This document shows, piece by piece, positions 5,965 through 8,232 of a stretch of 8,232 bases of DNA (positions are counted from its first letter, which is position 1; the number at the start of each line of letters is the position of its first letter). Under the pieces are notes generated by a model that saw only the letters and a list, made by a program, of their open reading frames with translations, made no database searches and was not told where the DNA came from. The position numbers and the translations under genes were made by a program. Source of the stretch: Candidatus Thorarchaeota archaeon (GTDB lineage: Archaea > Asgardarchaeota > Thorarchaeia > Thorarchaeales > Thorarchaeaceae); NCBI GenBank assembly GCA_018238825.1, contig JABCSP010000088.1, positions 1-8,232 of the forward strand. Reading direction: 5' to 3'.

Positions 5965-7626
5965 TTATTGGATATCGAGCTTGGCTTGAACTGCGTCGAA
6001 GTCCACCTCAGTATTGACACACCCATCCTTACTTAGCAAGACTGCCTGTACTGGAATACCATATTCGGAAATCTTCTCAATAGCCATCATCGCTTCATCG
6101 AAGCACGCAATTCCGAGTACTGCCCCAGGATGGGCATTCTTGATAATTCGTATGGCATGTGAGCCGCCACCAACCATATACCATTTGAGTCCCTTTTCTT
6201 CAGCATTTCGTGTGATATCAGCAATGACACACGCACCACACTTCTTGCAGTGATAGCCCTCATCATCGATTGGTGCTTTGCATCTCTCAGGATCTCGCAA
6301 ACAGTGTGGAATTAGGAGGACTCTCTTCTCGATAGGTACATGTGCATACTCGCTCCGTTTCAGAACGTTCATGGCTTCGATGAATACTAGATTGACCTGA
6401 TTCTCTTCTTCAATCGCTAGCTCAGTTGTAACTTTCTTAGCAAGTTCAGCTGCAGAGAGTCTGGCTTCAGTTGCTGCGATGCTTTCTAAGAGTCCTATGA
6501 TTCTACCTCGGAAGTCGCCTTCTAACAGATCAACGCATATATCGCTGGTCTTCTTCTCTTCTAACAAACTAGTCATCATTACTGAATCAATGGCTTGTTT
6601 ATTGGTTACTGCTAGATGTTTATCCCCTGTTACACTCGCTTGTCTAAAGAAGACCGAAACTACTTTTGGGTTCATGAGAAAGAACCTAGTGAACTTGTGT
6701 CCAATTCTATATGCTATAGCCTCATTCTCGGGAAGGAAACGATCTAACAAGCTACTTCCTTTAAAGAAGAAACGCTGTCCAGGAATCAGTTTATCTTCTA
6801 GAATTGGAGCTGCAAAAATATCAGTTAGGTGTATGAGGAGAGCACGAACAAGTGGGACACGTACGTGACGGGTCAGTTCTCTTGCCCTGAGCAAGACTGA
6901 CATTATTTTTTTCGCCTTGAGTGTCTGGTAGTCCGACTTAATGACCTGCTGCAAGAAGTCCTTATCTTCAGGCTCAAGGTCGATGCCTAAGGATTTCATT
7001 TCCTCACGTGTGATATTCACATAACCCGCCTCGTAATCTGAAACCATATCGAGGACATCGTCAAGCATACCTAAACCCATGCCCAACAAATAAGAGAAGT
7101 CGTCAATTTGGTTTCTGAGGTCAAAATCTCCCAAAATGAAGTACAGCTTGAAGAAGTTGCTGATCTTTTTTTGTAGGAGCATATCCCTGGCCGTCTGAGA
7201 GAGAATTTTGCCTTTCCTTTCCACGTCACTCCAAGCACATTCATATAGATTTTTTACAACCTGTAGCGCTTCTCCTTCGTAATACTTGTGCTCGTTATCA
7301 AAGAACTGAGAAAGCCAGAGGTGGCGAATAGGAGCAGTATGTGGTACATTGAGATTTCCCTCTAAGCCCAGCTCCACAATCTCTTGTTCCTGTTCTAAGA
7401 GATTGAGAGCATCAATCTTGGTTAGTTTTGGGGATCCAATAATATCATCAAGCTGTTGTATATACCCCCAAGCGAGTGACCAAGTTTCTGAACCAACTGG
7501 CTCGGGGATTAACTGAAAGGCATAGGTCAAGAAATCCCGTTTTCTTAGATAGTGACGTACAGAATTAACTGTTGTAGTGTATATTGGTGTTCCATATGTA
7601 AACGGGCTTGAAATGTTTTGGGTCAT
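5965..7626 (-). CDS. Squalene/phytoene synthase-like domain fused to a DUF116 cysteine-rich domain
   Basis: Numbering is from ATG 7624-7626 (553 aa). Residues 20-300 resemble head-to-head prenyl synthases (SQS/PSY): the first aspartate motif is YIQQLDDIIGS (Asp60, Asp61, with Gly64 where Asp is usual), and the second is LDDVLDMVSDYEAG (Asp193, Asp197 keeping the DxxxD spacing), followed by a TREEM..LGI stretch like the family's YLP-EEL-G segment. About 435-550 is DUF116, with IPHCLRD, Cys442, Cys449, Cys460, Cys463, Cys466, Cys508 and Cys536, a likely metal or Fe-S site. Such synthases join two isoprenyl diphosphates; the degenerate first motif makes activity uncertain. DUF116 has no firm function. 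No membrane segment is obvious. In-frame TTG 7701 and ATG 7671 are alternative starts; the TATA box at 7677-7683 favours 7626. It converges on the tnpB unit. Domain calls are from memory of the families. Confidence 0.9.
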   Translation of the reverse strand: MTQNISSPFTYGTPIYTTTVNSVRHYLRKRDFLTYAFQLIPEPVGSETWSLAWGYIQQLDDIIGSPKLTKIDALNLLEQEQEIVELGLEGNLNVPHTAPIRHLWLSQFFDNEHKYYEGEALQVVKNLYECAWSDVERKGKILSQTARDMLLQKKISNFFKLYFILGDFDLRNQIDDFSYLLGMGLGMLDDVLDMVSDYEAGYVNITREEMKSLGIDLEPEDKDFLQQVIKSDYQTLKAKKIMSVLLRARELTRHVRVPLVRALLIHLTDIFAAPILEDKLIPGQRFFFKGSSLLDRFLPENEAIAYRIGHKFTRFFLMNPKVVSVFFRQASVTGDKHLAVTNKQAIDSVMMTSLLEEKKTSDICVDLLEGDFRGRIIGLLESIAATEARLSAAELAKKVTTELAIEEENQVNLVFIEAMNVLKRSEYAHVPIEKRVLLIPHCLRDPERCKAPIDDEGYHCKKCGACVIADITRNAEEKGLKWYMVGGGSHAIRIIKNAHPGAVLGIACFDEAMMAIEKISEYGIPVQAVLLSKDGCVNTEVDFDAVQAKLDIQ

Positions 7627-7676
7627 AGTAATCAATTTCTTTGATAAATTAAATTGAGCATTCAAAGACATTCCCG

Positions 7677-7683
7677 TATATAA
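7677..7683 (-). promoter_or_regulatory. TATA box of the synthase-DUF116 gene
   Basis: On the minus strand this reads TTATATA, one base from the archaeal ideal. Initiation about 25 bases downstream, near 7655, gives a leader of about 30 bases to ATG 7626 and would exclude the upstream starts at 7671 and 7701. No strong Shine-Dalgarno precedes ATG 7626. Confidence 0.45.
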
Positions 7684-7862
7684 GGAGCTGGAGCTGGGCA
7701 ACCTCAGTTAGAGAAAGGTTCCTCTATGAATTTAAACACGTATCGAGGATGCAAACTCTCGTAGCTGATTTTGTTGATGACAATTTTGAGTTCTCAGATT
7801 ATAACATCGAACATCCCTAGATTGACATGAAGTATAGGCTGGCGGGATAGGCAACTCAATGA

Positions 7863-7891
7863 TATTATAAGTAGTTATCAGTATTATAAGT
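7863..7891 (+). promoter_or_regulatory. Doubled TATTATAAGT motif: promoter or operator of the right-edge gene
   Basis: TATTATAAGT occurs at 7863-7872 and 7882-7891, 19 bases start to start (about two helical turns). The second copy can act as a TATA box, with a start near 7912 and a 30-base leader to ATG 7942. The pair could also be two promoters or a binding site for a dimeric regulator. The rest of 7702-7862 shows nothing supportable. Confidence 0.4.
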
Positions 7892-7929
7892 CATGATAGA
7901 TATGGGCGAAACTACTACACCGTCATAAT

Positions 7930-7933
7930 GGAG
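7930..7933 (+). promoter_or_regulatory. Shine-Dalgarno for the right-edge gene
   Basis: GGAG lies eight bases before ATG 7942, a workable spacing, and supports that start. Confidence 0.45.
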
Positions 7934-7941
7934 AATCGATA

Positions 7942-8232
7942 ATGCTTTCCCAGACACAGCGAAACGCAGTGTTTACGAACATAGCAACAGCGTACACGAT
8001 AGACGCTAATCTATACACAGCGACCAAAACGTACAAAGAGCATTGGGACGGGGAAATCGACACCCCAATAATAATGCTCAGTTATCCATCCGATGCAAAG
8101 AAAGAGCGAACCACAATCGGAAGAGAATCAGAATGGGATCTCGCCAAACTGAAAATCAATATATTTACAAGAACCAGCCACACGAACGGAACGCATGGAA
8201 GCAAGATAGCACAGGAGATAGCCAGAACCCTA
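7942..8232 (+). CDS. Short unrecognised protein, possibly a viral tail-completion/neck protein (C-terminus outside window)
   Basis: Ninety-seven codons are open from ATG 7942 to the right edge. The protein starts MLSQTQRNAVFTNIATAY, with an amphipathic helix near 8-30, then a strand (TPIIMLSYP, about 43-51), a charged turn, a second strand (AKLKINIFTR) and the start of a helix in GTHGSKIAQEIARTL. This helix-strand-strand-helix order, with a G-x-x-I-A-x-E-I motif after a strand, recalls small neck or tail-completion proteins of head-tailed viruses. That is an impression, not an identified match. Frequent ACA, ACG, ACC, GCA and GCG codons differ somewhat from the gene to its left, which would fit foreign DNA. 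A TATA motif and a Shine-Dalgarno lie upstream. Coding potential is fairly secure; function is tentative. Confidence 0.65.
   Translation, partial: MLSQTQRNAVFTNIATAYTIDANLYTATKTYKEHWDGEIDTPIIMLSYPSDAKKERTTIGRESEWDLAKLKINIFTRTSHTNGTHGSKIAQEIARTL

Noticed and set aside
7627..7701. Longer N-terminus of the synthase-DUF116 gene from TTG 7701 or ATG 7671
   Set aside because: A good TATA box (7677-7683) lies inside this stretch, and the added residues are low-complexity; not fully excluded.
7786..7859. Inverted repeat TTGAGTT/AACTCAA
   Set aside because: Seven bases separated by 60 is expected by chance and coincides with no other signal.
1..8232. CRISPR array, tRNA or rRNA genes, tnpA transposase
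   Set aside because: I saw no regularly spaced repeats, no cloverleaf or TTCGAATC-type arm in context, no rRNA sequence, and no HUH-tyrosine transposase frame.

Overview
The window looks like archaeal chromosome. The promoters are archaeal TATA elements (TTTATATA, TTATATA, TTATAA), and the one clear Shine-Dalgarno (GAGGTGG) matches the archaeal anti-SD. One gene joins a squalene/phytoene synthase-like domain to a DUF116 domain. An Asgard-type archaeon would fit the moderate GC content and gene style, but that placement is a guess from gene character, since no marker gene is present.

Layout, left to right. (1) 1-3638, minus strand: one very long gene, open from an ATG at 3638 to the left edge (at least 1212 codons, C-terminus outside the window). 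It carries a RecB-like PD-(D/E)XK nuclease core (D380, E408-x-K410, Q462xxxY466), then a RecA-like region with a ruined P-loop, basic tracts and a helical C-terminal part. (2) 3639-3881: divergent intergenic region with TATA boxes and a palindrome. (3) 3882-5570, plus strand: a TnpB (IS200/IS605 OrfB) RNA-guided nuclease homologue. The usual RuvC-II glutamate is Gly; a Glu further along may replace it, and the tail after RuvC-III is unusually long. (4) 5571-5805: gene-free, hairpin-rich DNA ending in a hairpin plus T8, the best candidate for an omega RNA and element right end. Repeats link it to the left flank of tnpB. No tnpA is present. (5) 5965-7626, minus strand: the SQS/PSY-like-DUF116 fusion, convergent with tnpB. 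(6) 7942 to the right edge, plus strand: the start of a short protein resembling tail-completion or neck proteins of head-tailed viruses, behind a doubled TATA motif; possibly the edge of a provirus.

The synthase-DUF116 gene looks like resident cellular DNA. The tnpB unit looks like a tnpB-only mobile element between it and the giant nuclease gene. The giant gene starts about 240 bp from tnpB on the opposite strand, so the two share an upstream region. Its nuclease core plus dead ATPase-like region suggests a defence or mobile-element role, but no partner gene is visible. It is the best candidate here for something undescribed.
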